A stretch of DNA of 64,000 nt, taken from NCBI RefSeq assembly GCF_000758925.1, contig NZ_JRNC01000031.1:44612-108611 (forward strand), read 5' to 3'. The notes under the pieces are model-generated. The model did not search any database, had not been told where the DNA came from, and worked only from the letters and a program-made list of their open reading frames with translations. Source of the stretch: Prevotella sp. S7-1-8 (lineage in GTDB: Bacteria > Bacteroidota > Bacteroidia > Bacteroidales > Bacteroidaceae). Shown in pieces: positions 37,217 through 45,851 of this stretch. The translations under genes and the position numbers were made by a program. The first letter of the stretch is position 1. Each line of letters opens with the position of its first letter.

Positions 37217-37261
37217 ATGAAGGTAATAACAATTCTTGACGATGTATGTATAAATATGTGA
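37217..37261 (+). CDS. 14-codon leader reading frame with Shine-Dalgarno
   Basis: MKVITILDDVCINM follows AAGGAG at a correct distance, in a phylum that mostly lacks such signals. No attenuator-type run of one amino acid is present. It may be a leader peptide or chance. Confidence 0.25.
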   Translation: MKVITILDDVCINM

Positions 37262-37357
37262 CACACTGTTTCGGCTGCCTGACCAATGCCTCTTTCGCCT
37301 TTACAAAAAAGCGTGAAAGAATGTCGTGTGCCGCATATTCGTTAACATACTTTATTA

Positions 37358-37366
37358 CCCCCCCCC
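37358..37366 (+). repeat. C9 homopolymer tract in the leader
   Basis: Nine consecutive C in a strongly AT-rich stretch upstream of a surface-protein operon. A tract of this length may change by slippage. A 9-bp hairpin (TCTCCTGCC at 37408 and GGCAGGAGA at 37431) follows. I see no other gene in 37021-37738. Confidence 0.6.
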
Positions 37367-37738
37367 GAACATTTAACATTTTTTATTGGCGACATATGCG
37401 CGGCGATTCTCCTGCCACTCCTCATTGCAAGGCAGGAGATGGGAGGGCTATTGCCATATCCGTAAGTGTCGCACGCACTGCCGCACATGCCTGCCTTGAC
37501 GCCTCGCGCTCGGGTTTAACCACAGTGAGACCCATAACGCAAATGAACAATCAAGGCAAGAAATGACTCTACAACCATATGTCACAGCATGGCCGCAGGA
37601 CAGCGGAGGAAGAAACAACTCTGGGAGACAAGGTCCATACCAAGCGATCAACCTAATTGACAACAACATGAAGGAAAGGATAACAAACACACAAAGAGAG
37701 TCATTAATCATTTAATAAAGTATAAAATTGAAAGTGAA

Positions 37739-37942
37739 ATGAAAGAAACCGCAAAACATAAAAAGCCATACACTACACCTCTATGCGAGGCAATAAAGAT
37801 TGGCGGAGATGACAACCTATTGGACAAATGGGGCGTATATGCCAGCGTGGAGGAACCCACAGATGGTGGAGAAGTCGAGGATGCCAAGAGGTTTGATTTT
37901 TCGGAGGAAGACTTCGACATGGAATATGGTTGGGAAAACTGA
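37739..37942 (+). CDS. 67-residue acidic protein preceding a fimbrillin-like gene
   Basis: The protein begins with a basic KHKKPYTTPLCEAIKIG segment and ends very acidic (FDFSEEDFDMEYGWEN). Short proteins of this type, starting with a K-x-P-x-x-E-like segment, often accompany Bacteroidales surface-protein genes and have no assigned role. It has no signal peptide. The downstream lipoprotein gene begins 116 bp later in the same direction, so they are probably co-transcribed from the long leader. Confidence 0.6.
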   Translation: MKETAKHKKPYTTPLCEAIKIGGDDNLLDKWGVYASVEEPTDGGEVEDAKRFDFSEEDFDMEYGWEN

Positions 37943-38058
37943 CAACTCGCCCACAAACCCACTGCCAAGCCAGACAGGGCAAAGGGAGCAAGAATGGCTT
38001 TTCGGCACAATGAACACAATGAAAAGAGAAAAGAGAAAAAACAAAAGACAGGAAATAT

Positions 38059-40305
38059 ATGAAAACAACTATCCATAACCTGCGCAGGGCTGGCATGCTT
38101 TGCGTATCGCTCGCGCTCATGGGGCTCGCGCTCGGATCGTGCGCCAGCGACATAGAGAACATCCAGCCCTCTTCTCCTGACAAGGAGCAAGGGCAGACGA
38201 AATATCCAACCACCACCATACGAATGTACATCGGCGACATGCAGATGGACGGCGAGACACAGAAAATAGTCCGCGAACTGGCAAGCAACGCCAAGACACG
38301 CGGCGGTATCACCCGTGCCATCTCGCTCGACGAAAACGGTAAGGTGGAAGCCAAGCAAGACTTCGTTGCCACATGCTACATCATGAACGAGCGCACACAG
38401 CAACTCGGCAAATTCACATACAAGTGGCGGACCAAGCGCAGCGATAACAACTACCTGCTGCTCAACGACCCCAACGGTGAGGGAAAATTGCAAAACATCA
38501 CTGTGACATGGATACTCGGCAGTCCCTCCGACAACATCTCTGGCGACGGCTGGCAAGTGTGCGCCGTAGCTGGTGGAACGGAGAAAGAAGTGGGAGGAGG
38601 CGCCAACGGAACGACGCGCCACAGCGTGAGTTTTCAACCACAGATGGTGCCCGACAACAGTCCTTATACCGAACAAGGTGGTAACGTAAGAATGGCAAAC
38701 AACAACGAGCCAATCGCCTTCATATCCAACAGCAAGCCAGTAACCATGAGAAATGGCGCGCCATTCGTCCGTTTCAGATTTAAGATGCCTGGCACGCTCG
38801 TCAAAATAAAGGTGAAACGTGACGACAATGTGTCCAAGTCGCACGACTACTTCCTTAAAACCAACGCCCTGCACCCAATGGGCGTGTTCTGCCCCATAAC
38901 AGACAAAGGCAAACTCAAAGCTGGAGACATCAGCACATGGTGGGAAAGCACCTGTCCTCTCGTCGTCCGCAATTTCGACAACAACGACAACTACATACTC
39001 CACCTCAACGGTAAAGCCGACGAGGCCATACACCTCACCGAGGGCGGAGCTGAATACGACGTATGGTACATGTGGGGCATGCCCACCGACAAGACAGGCG
39101 TTGAGACCATGATGGGGTCGTGGACAGGCGGCTACATTCTCAAACAAGCCAAGAAAGCCAACGCGCAAGGTCCGTTTGTCAGCAAGCACATCTTCAAGAA
39201 CGATGGCGGCAAGATACGCACCCTCACCGCCAACGTGCACGACTCGGAACCGTACCCGTCATTCAACTTCCTCAACTTCCTCTCTCGCGCAGCCAAGCAC
39301 AACATCGCCGCCCCCAAGACATGGTGGGACAACGACCTTGTTATCCCAGGTGACAAGTGGCCCGATGACTCGCACGACTGGCGCAAGAAAAATGGCAGCG
39401 TGTGGTACAAATGGGAGGAAGCCATGCAGCACAAACGCGTTATGCCCGAGGATAACGTGTGGCACACCCCCTCGCTCACCGAGCTGACCACGCTCTTCCC
39501 ATTCCCTGCCGTATATGGTAAATGGACAGACCAAGGAAAAGACATTGTTTTGAAACCAGACAACAGAACGTTCCAGAACGAGAACGACCTGTACCTGGAA
39601 TGGATGACGCTCTATGCCGAAATCGAGGACTCAGAAGGATTTCTATATGTAAGAGACCTTATTCCGGATAACGGCGGCGATCTTGCAGGAGTACAGATGC
39701 AAAACCTCAATACACAAGGCTTTTTCAGCAATTTCTACACCACGAATGATGGCAAGACTACTTATGCCATACGCTTCTTCCGAAGTTCGAAATACGGAGA
39801 CAGGCTCTGTTGCGCCTACAAATGGGAGACGCGCAACTGGCCCAACCGCCAAGACACCAACGAGAACCAACTCGTCGTGACCAGCCGTTGGATAGGCAAC
39901 GCGCCTCTAAAGGTGTCTGACATTATGAGTGACGCATGGTGGAATGGTGAGGACAGCAAGTTCAACGTGCAAGTGAAACTGCCATTACAAGGCGAATCTA
40001 CCAAAGGATTACGACTGTTGCCAACCAATTGGCACAACGGAATGATGCTGGTCGCAGCCAACACTTACCAAGGAAAAGGAAGTGCTAATACTGGTCATTT
40101 CTGCCGCTCTTTCTCCAACTGGGAAGGTGGAACTTTCCAGCGCAAGAACTATTGGGGTACTGCCTTCATACACCCATTCACCAATCTCATGATGTGCAAT
40201 GAGAAAGGAAAGCTGGGAGACCAATACAACGAGGAGGGAAGCGGTCACGGCACTGGCACGAACTGGGCTCGCCCAAAAACAGGATGGCACGCTAATCCGA
40301 GATAA
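38059..40305 (+). CDS. Fimbrillin-like surface lipoprotein
   Basis: The 748-residue protein has a lipoprotein signal with lipobox ALGSC (Cys about 28). The N-terminal part is Thr/Asn-rich beta-type with repeated short strands, similar to Bacteroidales fimbrillin or Mfa-like lipoproteins. A later segment, WYKWEEAMQHKRVMPEDNVWHTPSLTELTTLFP, resembles the FISUMP-type motif in which a conserved W-x-x-P-x-x-x-E-x-x-x-L follows a Trp/Ala-rich stretch. Trp content is high overall. It is likely exposed on the cell surface; the ligand is unknown. A perfect hairpin ends the transcript. Confidence 0.7.
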   Translation: MKTTIHNLRRAGMLCVSLALMGLALGSCASDIENIQPSSPDKEQGQTKYPTTTIRMYIGDMQMDGETQKIVRELASNAKTRGGITRAISLDENGKVEAKQDFVATCYIMNERTQQLGKFTYKWRTKRSDNNYLLLNDPNGEGKLQNITVTWILGSPSDNISGDGWQVCAVAGGTEKEVGGGANGTTRHSVSFQPQMVPDNSPYTEQGGNVRMANNNEPIAFISNSKPVTMRNGAPFVRFRFKMPGTLVKIKVKRDDNVSKSHDYFLKTNALHPMGVFCPITDKGKLKAGDISTWWESTCPLVVRNFDNNDNYILHLNGKADEAIHLTEGGAEYDVWYMWGMPTDKTGVETMMGSWTGGYILKQAKKANAQGPFVSKHIFKNDGGKIRTLTANVHDSEPYPSFNFLNFLSRAAKHNIAAPKTWWDNDLVIPGDKWPDDSHDWRKKNGSVWYKWEEAMQHKRVMPEDNVWHTPSLTELTTLFPFPAVYGKWTDQGKDIVLKPDNRTFQNENDLYLEWMTLYAEIEDSEGFLYVRDLIPDNGGDLAGVQMQNLNTQGFFSNFYTTNDGKTTYAIRFFRSSKYGDRLCCAYKWETRNWPNRQDTNENQLVVTSRWIGNAPLKVSDIMSDAWWNGEDSKFNVQVKLPLQGESTKGLRLLPTNWHNGMMLVAANTYQGKGSANTGHFCRSFSNWEGGTFQRKNYWGTAFIHPFTNLMMCNEKGKLGDQYNEEGSGHGTGTNWARPKTGWHANPR

Positions 40306-40354
40306 CTCCCCTTGCGGAACACTTTTTTCTTTTCGCACGATAAAGAAACAGACA

Positions 40355-40378
40355 GGAATGCGCCTCACGGCGCATTCC
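40355..40378 (+). terminator. Hairpin after the fimbrillin-like gene
   Basis: Perfect 10-bp arms GGAATGCGCC and GGCGCATTCC with loop TCAC; the T-tract is weak. Confidence 0.6.
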
Positions 40379-40875
40379 CATTGATGCGTTCCCAAATATA
40401 TCATATAAAATATCCAAGTCAGGATTTATCACATATAATTCATAAGGTATAAAAAAAGAAGCAAGCATCCAACATTGGCCGCCTTTGAGCGGCATCCCAT
40501 CTTCACCACCTTTGTACAAAAAACTTTACGCCTACACTCTACGACACAAATGTTTCCCGAGGTTGCCGCACTCCGTGAACATGCGTCAAGGTATTCTTCG
40601 CTCGTCCCAATTGGTACGCGGCAACAATCTCAACCATTCCGATGGCATAGTCCACGTTTGCCACGATCGCCGCAGCGACCGAGTCAAGCCGCTTGACATG
40701 GAACGCCGTGGCTTTGTCGCCTGTCACAAGCAGGTGGCACATGGTTGTCTGTTATGAATTGCAGGCACTTTACCACGTCCTCTCATGCCGTACAACCACC
40801 ATTGGTTGTACAATACAGTAAAAAAGAGTGGAGCATTGGCAGAGTTTGGAACTTAAGATGAACAGGATTGGCGTG
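40379..40875. other. Gene-poor gap between the fimbrillin-like gene and rlmH
   Basis: Short open frames occur on both strands (for example 40539-40742 minus and 40485-40757 plus) but none has a start signal, promoter or recognisable motif. It may hold a decayed gene. No array or tRNA was seen. Confidence 0.5.
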
Positions 40876-41346
40876 TCATTCGTGGTGATAGGGCTCACCA
40901 TTAATGATAGTACAAGCGCGATACAATTGCTCTGTAAAGACCAATCGAACCATCTGGTGACTGAAAGTCATGCGTGACAAAGATATTTTTTCATTGGCTC
41001 TCTGATACACATCTTGACTAAATCCATAGGGACCTCCAATGGCAAAAACCAGTCGTCGCGCAGTGTTCTTTTTGTTTTGAAGCCATGAGGCGAAATTCAA
41101 ACTGCGAAATTCCATGCCTCGCTCGTCCAGAAGCACTAACGTGTCTGAAGGTTGCAAACGCTTTAACAACAAAGAACCCTCCTTTTGTTTTTGTTGGTTC
41201 TCACTGGTATTCTTGGTGTTTTTAAGTTCAGGTATAACCTCGACCTCTAATGGCATATAATGATTTATCCGTTTAACATAATCCGTTATGCCATTATCAA
41301 AATCTCTATTTTGAGTTTTTCCGATTAATATCAGCAGCGTTTTCAT
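40876..41346 (-). CDS. rlmH: 23S rRNA pseudouridine-1915 N3-methyltransferase
   Basis: This SPOUT-fold enzyme methylates pseudouridine 1915 of 23S rRNA. The 156-residue protein ends with the conserved knot region FAIGGPYGFSQDVYQRAN, LSRMTFSHQMVRLVFTEQLY and GEPYHH. Length and motifs are typical. The first 41 bp overlap the end of the preceding DUF4491-like gene in another frame, so they are probably translated in coupling. Confidence 0.95.
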   Translation of the reverse strand: MKTLLILIGKTQNRDFDNGITDYVKRINHYMPLEVEVIPELKNTKNTSENQQKQKEGSLLLKRLQPSDTLVLLDERGMEFRSLNFASWLQNKKNTARRLVFAIGGPYGFSQDVYQRANEKISLSRMTFSHQMVRLVFTEQLYRACTIINGEPYHHE

Positions 41347-41698
41347 GGATGACTGTTGAGTTGTGATGATTTGATTGGTCCTTGGCCTTATCCTGACATA
41401 CGGTCGAATACTCTTCCTTTCGTTTGGGATTCATAGGGAACCAACCTCTCTCCACACGTTTTTTTTGGGAGAACAATTCGCCTATTGACCACAGCATGCT
41501 GGCTCCAACCACTCCAACGATGGACGAAAATATGGCATTTTCAATGAGTAGAGAGCATACAATACAAACAAAGCCACCAACAAGGAAAAACCACCAAGGC
41601 CGAATGCCAAAATAATACTCGGTTTTAATTACTATCGGATGAAAAAAACCGATAATTAAAAAAGTGGAGATTGCTATAATTAAGCCAGTAAAAAACAT
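41306..41698 (-). CDS. DUF4491-like membrane protein
   Basis: The 130-residue protein has three membrane helices (about 2-22, 35-52 and 53-75) and the conserved FHPIVIKTEYYFGIRPWWFF, which I recall as the signature of DUF4491. The tail from about residue 85 is polar and unusual in length; it reads through into rlmH by 41 bp. The usual family length is about 95 residues, so the tail may be an extension gained by loss of a stop. Function unknown. Confidence 0.8.
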   Translation of the reverse strand: MFFTGLIIAISTFLIIGFFHPIVIKTEYYFGIRPWWFFLVGGFVCIVCSLLIENAIFSSIVGVVGASMLWSIGELFSQKKRVERGWFPMNPKRKEEYSTVCQDKAKDQSNHHNSTVIHENAADINRKNSK

Positions 41699-41801
41699 CG
41701 CTATATCATTAAAATATAAATATCAATCACAATGCCGTGAAATCCGTGCAAAATTAATAAAAAAATACCTATATTATGTAACTTTTTCAGGAAATAGTTG
41801 C

Positions 41802-41809
41802 TATCTTTG
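41802..41809 (+). promoter_or_regulatory. -7 box for the phosphoglucomutase gene
   Basis: TATCTTTG lies 38 nt before ATG 41848. Confidence 0.6.
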
Positions 41810-41847
41810 CGTAAAACAATCATTAAATAATTAAACAAACATCTATT

Positions 41848-43593
41848 ATGGGAAATAATTCTGAACTGATAGCACAATGTGAGAAAAAGGCCAAGGAATG
41901 GTTGTCACCGTCGTTTGACGAGAAGACTCGCGCGCAAGTGCAAGCCATGCTGGATAACGAGGATAAAACAGACCTCATCGAGAGTTTCTACAAAGATTTG
42001 GAATTTGGCACAGGAGGTTTACGTGGCATCATGGGCGCTGGCACCAATCGGATGAATATCTACGTTGTGGGTATGGCTACACAGGGGTTTGCCAACTATT
42101 TGAATAAAAAATTTAAAGATAAAAAACAAATTTCCGTTGTGGTTTGCCACGACTGTCGCAACAACAGCAGGCTCTTTGCAGAAACCGTGGCCAACATTTT
42201 CTCGGCCAATGGCATCAAGGCATTTCTTTTTGACGAGATGCGACCCACGCCCGAGTGCTCATATGCCATTCGCCATTTGGGCGCACAAGGAGGCGTCAAC
42301 ATCACAGCAAGCCACAACCCACGCGAATACAACGGCTACAAAGCGTATTGGGACGATGGCGCGCAAGTGCTCAAGCCGCACGACATAGGCATCATAGACG
42401 AGGTTAACAAAGTTGCCATTGAAGACGTAAAATTTGAAGGCGACAAAGCGCTTATCCAAATCATCGGCGAGGAAATAGACGAAGCATATCTTCGCGACGT
42501 TCGCTCCATCTCGATAGACCCGGAGGTGATTAAACGCCAGCATAACTTGAAAATCGTATACACTCCCCTCCACGGCGCAGGGCGAGTGATGATACCTCGC
42601 TCATTAGCTTATTGGGGATTTGACAACGTGCACTGCGTGCCAGAGCAAATGATCAAAGACGGAAACTTCTCCACCGTAGACCGTCCCAACCCGGAGATAG
42701 CAGAGGCGTTAACATTGGGATTAAGAGATGCCAAAGCTCTCGACGCAGACATCTTGATGGCCAGCGACCCTGACGCGGACCGCGTGGGTATGGCATGCAA
42801 AAACCACAAAGGCGAATGGGTGCTCATCAATGGCAACCAAACATGCTTGCTATTCCTTTGGTATATCATAACCAATCGCAAAGCGAAAGGTTTGCTTAAG
42901 CCCACCGACTACATAGTCAAGACCATCGTCACGACAGAGGTTATAAAAAAGATAGCCGACGCTAACAATATAGAGATGCGAGATTGCTACACCGGTTTTA
43001 AATGGATAGCCAATGAAATTCGTCTTTCCGAGGGGAAACAGCAATATATCGGCGGCGGAGAGGAGAGTTATGGATTTATGGCAGAAGATTTCGTGCGTGA
43101 CAAAGATGCCGTGTCAGCCTGTTCTTTATTAGCCGAGATTTGCGCTTTTGCCAAAAATCAGGGAAAAACCTTATATGACATCTTGATGGATATATACGTG
43201 GAATATGGCTTTTCCAAGGAACATACCATCAACGTGGAACGCCCGGGCAAGAGTGGGGCTGAAGAAATTCAGCAGATGATGGCCAACTTCCGCGACAATC
43301 CGCCTCAAAAATTGGGAGACTCCAAAGTGACGCTGTGGAAGGATTATAAACCGCTGACCGCTATAGACGCTAACGGAAACGTATCTAAGCTTGATATGCC
43401 AGAGCCAAGTAACGTGTTGCAATGGTTCTGCGAAGATGGCACAAAGGTGAGCGTTCGCCCATCAGGCACCGAGCCAAAAATCAAATTCTACATAGAAGTT
43501 AAGGCGGACATGAGCAACGCTGATCAATATGAAGAGCTTGACAGGAAGGGCGCGGAACAAATAGAGCGAATCAAAAAAAGTTTAGGAGTGTAA
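41848..43593 (+). CDS. Phosphoglucomutase/phosphomannomutase
   Basis: The 581-residue alpha-D-phosphohexomutase interconverts hexose 1- and 6-phosphates. The phosphoserine loop is TASHNPREYNGYK, the metal loop DPDADRVG, the sugar loop GGGEESYG (GEESYGF) and the phosphate loop RPSGTEPKIKFY. Length and motifs are typical of the Bacteroidales long form. Exact substrate (glucose, mannose or both) cannot be read from the sequence. It stands alone and supplies sugar phosphates for cell-wall and glycan synthesis. Confidence 0.92.
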   Translation: MGNNSELIAQCEKKAKEWLSPSFDEKTRAQVQAMLDNEDKTDLIESFYKDLEFGTGGLRGIMGAGTNRMNIYVVGMATQGFANYLNKKFKDKKQISVVVCHDCRNNSRLFAETVANIFSANGIKAFLFDEMRPTPECSYAIRHLGAQGGVNITASHNPREYNGYKAYWDDGAQVLKPHDIGIIDEVNKVAIEDVKFEGDKALIQIIGEEIDEAYLRDVRSISIDPEVIKRQHNLKIVYTPLHGAGRVMIPRSLAYWGFDNVHCVPEQMIKDGNFSTVDRPNPEIAEALTLGLRDAKALDADILMASDPDADRVGMACKNHKGEWVLINGNQTCLLFLWYIITNRKAKGLLKPTDYIVKTIVTTEVIKKIADANNIEMRDCYTGFKWIANEIRLSEGKQQYIGGGEESYGFMAEDFVRDKDAVSACSLLAEICAFAKNQGKTLYDILMDIYVEYGFSKEHTINVERPGKSGAEEIQQMMANFRDNPPQKLGDSKVTLWKDYKPLTAIDANGNVSKLDMPEPSNVLQWFCEDGTKVSVRPSGTEPKIKFYIEVKADMSNADQYEELDRKGAEQIERIKKSLGV

Positions 43594-43681
43594 TTCTCTT
43601 GCATCTAGCTCTCATATGTTCTGATAAGAAACGCAACTTTGGGGGATAATCCCAAGAAGCGAAAAGATATATTCTTCAGAG

Positions 43682-43703
43682 GAGGGGGAGGTATCTCCCC
43701 CTC
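43682..43703 (+). terminator. GC-rich hairpin after the hexomutase gene
   Basis: Perfect arms GAGGGGGAG and CTCCCCCTC around GTAT. The T-tract is distant. The remaining gap to 44185 holds only a tRNA promoter that I can support. Confidence 0.55.
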
Positions 43704-44073
43704 TCTCCGATGGAACGTTTTAACATCATTGCAGCTCTTCCAAAAATACAAAAGAGCGCACAACCTCGCAAATTGCCAAAAAAAACGCAATTGCCGTAAT
43801 CCACGAACAAGGCTACAAGCAAAAGAAATAGTTGATACCATAAACAAAGACTAATCCGTCATCATTTGTGGACTTAAGCGTAATGGCGACGAATATGGCC
43901 CATACAGTTAATCTCATGCGCAGATGTTGGCCCGACGCTCGCAAAAAGCATTTGTGCAAGAGCAGTGCCCTTACGGGAGAAGTCGATAACCGTACCAACC
44001 GTTAGTATTTTGAAGTTGAATCTACGCAGCAAAATAAATGTTACAAATATTTGGATAATATTTCTAAATATAG

Positions 44074-44081
44074 TACCTTTG
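44074..44081 (+). promoter_or_regulatory. Promoter of tRNA-Arg
   Basis: TACCTTTG (-7) with TTGG about 20 nt upstream (44051) fits the Bacteroidetes promoter. The tRNA starts 104 nt later. Confidence 0.5.
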
Positions 44082-44185
44082 CACCGCAGTAACTTGTAGT
44101 CACGCAAGTGGCAAACGTTCTGTTATAAGTCAGAAATGGAACCGTAATCGCACTTTGAGTAAAGGTTCTAAATGATGGCTATCAA

Positions 44186-44260
44186 GGTTCCGTAGCTCAG
44201 TTGGATTAGAGCAACAGCCTTCTAAGCTGTGGGTCTTGGGTTCGAACCCCAACGGAATCA
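44186..44260 (+). tRNA. tRNA-Arg (anticodon TCT)
   Basis: The 75-nt gene has acceptor arms GGTTCCG and CGGAATC plus discriminator A, D-arm GCTCAGTTGGATTAGAGC, anticodon loop CTTCTAA (anticodon TCT) and T-arm GGGTTCGAACCCC. No CCA is encoded. It is the likely former attachment site of the integrase remnant that starts 156 bp later. Confidence 0.95.
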
Positions 44261-44416
44261 CTCGTCGAAAACTTCCTATATCACTGGGATTTAGGTACTT
44301 TTCATTTTTCCGCTTTACAGCCGTTAAGCTATTCGGTAATAAAAAAAAACGCTTATTTTGTCCAAATTTGGACCGTGGAGCAAGTTTTTTCTATTCGTTT
44401 TTAATCAAGAAGCATA

Positions 44417-44953
44417 ATGGCAACAATAAAACTCGCAGTGCTAAAGCACACAAAGACAAAAAATGGCGCGTATAAAATTCGTATTTCCATTGGTCACAGG
44501 TCTGAAACGCATTACATTGTCACACCTTATTCTGTTAACGCATTATCAGAGTTCGATAACGGTATCGTGGTAAGAATTCCGAACGCACACGAAATAAATA
44601 TCAAGCTCCGCAACCTCCTCAACGACTACGAGGAACGGCTGGAGCGCATACCCTCGCCCGACGACTACACTTGCAAGGAGCTGCGCGACCTCCTGAAATC
44701 AATGCGCCCGCACTCTTCCAAGGTGACGTTCAAACAAGTATCTGAGCATTATCAGAAAGAACTAACGGAGGATGGCCGCGGCTCTTACGCCGGAATGCTC
44801 AAGAACTCGTTAAGGCTCTTCATGGATTTTACGCACGGTGACGTATACCTTTCGAAAATCAGCACCGTCACCATATCCAATTTCGAACGCTGGCTAAAAC
44901 GCAGGGACGCGCCTCACCGTCCGGCAGACGCACAGGCAGAGCATTCCCAATAA
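44417..44953 (+). pseudogene. Truncated tyrosine recombinase (integrase N-terminal half)
   Basis: The 178 residues match the arm-binding domain (YKIRISIGHRSETHYIVTPY, about 18-50) and the SAM-like core-binding domain (VTFKQVSEHYQKELTEDG to ISNFERWLKR, about 105-165) of Bacteroidetes integrases. The frame then goes out of sense (RDAPHRPADAQAEHSQ) and stops; the catalytic domain with its R-H-R-Y residues is absent. Full-length members have about 400 residues. The position right after tRNA-Arg identifies it as the remains of an integrated element. Confidence 0.8.
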
Positions 44954-45063
44954 TACTAACGAAATTGACAAAGTCCTCGTTTTCATGCCATAAAGGTACA
45001 AAGAAAACGCGCCCTCCATGAAAAATAATCACTAAAATATTTGCGCAATCATCAAAAGGTTAT

Positions 45064-45071
45064 TATATTTG
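45064..45071 (+). promoter_or_regulatory. -7 box for small accessory genes
   Basis: TATATTTG lies 27 nt before ATG 45099. Confidence 0.5.
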
Positions 45072-45098
45072 CATTGTCAAATTAAAAAACAATAAATC

Positions 45099-45230
45099 AT
45101 GGAATTAACAGAAGACGAAAAAGAACTGATTAGGCTTATACGGAATTTTAGGAAAGCCTTTCCCAATGGAGCGAAGATGCTCGAACAAGAAATTTTAGAA
45201 TTGGTTTACCAACTAATGGAAAACGAGTAA
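45099..45230 (+). CDS. 43-residue acidic helical protein
   Basis: MELTEDEKELIRLIRNFRKA and the following residues form a predicted single amphipathic helix bundle. It has a promoter, a clean start and a following hairpin, and it is too short for most gene callers. It probably belongs to the mobile-element remnant; proteins of this look occur in Bacteroidales mobile elements. Function unknown; DNA binding or regulation is possible. Confidence 0.55.
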   Translation: MELTEDEKELIRLIRNFRKAFPNGAKMLEQEILELVYQLMENE

Positions 45231-45241
45231 GCAACAAGCCG

Positions 45242-45261
45242 CCCCTCCGAATATGGAGGGG
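45242..45261 (+). terminator. Hairpin between the two accessory genes
   Basis: CCCCTCC and GGAGGGG arms around GAATAT. There is no T-tract, so it may stabilise or attenuate RNA rather than terminate. Confidence 0.4.
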
Positions 45262-45280
45262 ATGCCTAAAACAAATAATT

Positions 45281-45526
45281 ATGGAAATAACTATCAAGCA
45301 ACAGCAGACAGACATCCGCCAAGTATTAGATGATGTTTACGAAGAGATTAACTGGGCGTACCTTGCCAAAAACTATTTCGGTAAGAGCAGGGCATGGTTG
45401 TACCACAAATTCAGCGGTCGCAATAACGGTGTGGCAGATGATTTCAACGATATTGACAGGGAAAAGCTGCGTTCTGCCCTCAAGGACATCTCGGAAAGGG
45501 TAAGCAATGCAGCCGACAGGCTTTAA
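45281..45526 (+). CDS. DUF5053-like protein
   Basis: The 81-residue protein contains INWAYLAKNYFGKSRAWLYHKF followed by REKLRSALKDISERV, the pattern I remember as DUF5053, a helix-turn-helix-like domain found in Bacteroidetes phages and integrated elements. It is therefore probably a small DNA-binding protein. It lies behind the 43-residue gene on the same strand and is followed by a GGCT/AGCC hairpin with eight T at 45534. Confidence 0.75.
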   Translation: MEITIKQQQTDIRQVLDDVYEEINWAYLAKNYFGKSRAWLYHKFSGRNNGVADDFNDIDREKLRSALKDISERVSNAADRL

Positions 45527-45552
45527 CACAGCCGTTTTTTTTAATTTGACAC

Positions 45553-45578
45553 CGCCCCGATACTTAACCGTGTCGGGG
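45553..45578 (+). terminator. Hairpin at the edge of the accessory patch
   Basis: GCCCCGA and TCGGGGC arms. A second hairpin (45753-45787, AAGGTCTCAATGT with ACATTGAAACCTT) lies near the end of the convergent helicase gene. The rest of 45579-45851 shows nothing recognisable. Confidence 0.45.
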
Positions 45579-45851
45579 CATTTCATTCCGCCCACCTCTG
45601 CGCCTCCCATTCCCTGCGCCTGGCGAGCCATGGCAGCGGCTTGCCGCCTGACGAGCCAACGCCATGGCCGCCGCGACAGACCATTGGCGAACGGCATGGA
45701 AAGTAAAAGAACAAGCGTAACGCACATGCAGGATTTCCAACAATAAAAAGCGAAGGTCTCAATGTTCTTTATGGACATTGAAACCTTTCATTATAAAAAA
45801 TGGTAGGATTTGCGTTCAATTGTCAGACATCAATCGACCGGGCATGCCATG

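Noticed and set aside
37246..37566. 106-residue frame containing the C9 tract as a contingency gene
   Set aside because: Composition is Cys/His/Arg-rich and unlike real proteins here; no start signal. The tract is reported as a leader feature instead.
40485..40757. Small frames on both strands in the gap before rlmH
   Set aside because: Neither strand gives a recognisable domain or a convincing start; treated as gap, possibly decayed DNA.
43639..43854. 71-residue frame after the hexomutase gene
   Set aside because: It runs through a GC-rich terminator-like hairpin and lacks an ATG start.
44417..44953. Functional integrase
   Set aside because: The catalytic domain and its R-H-R-Y residues are missing, and the frame ends in low-complexity residues.
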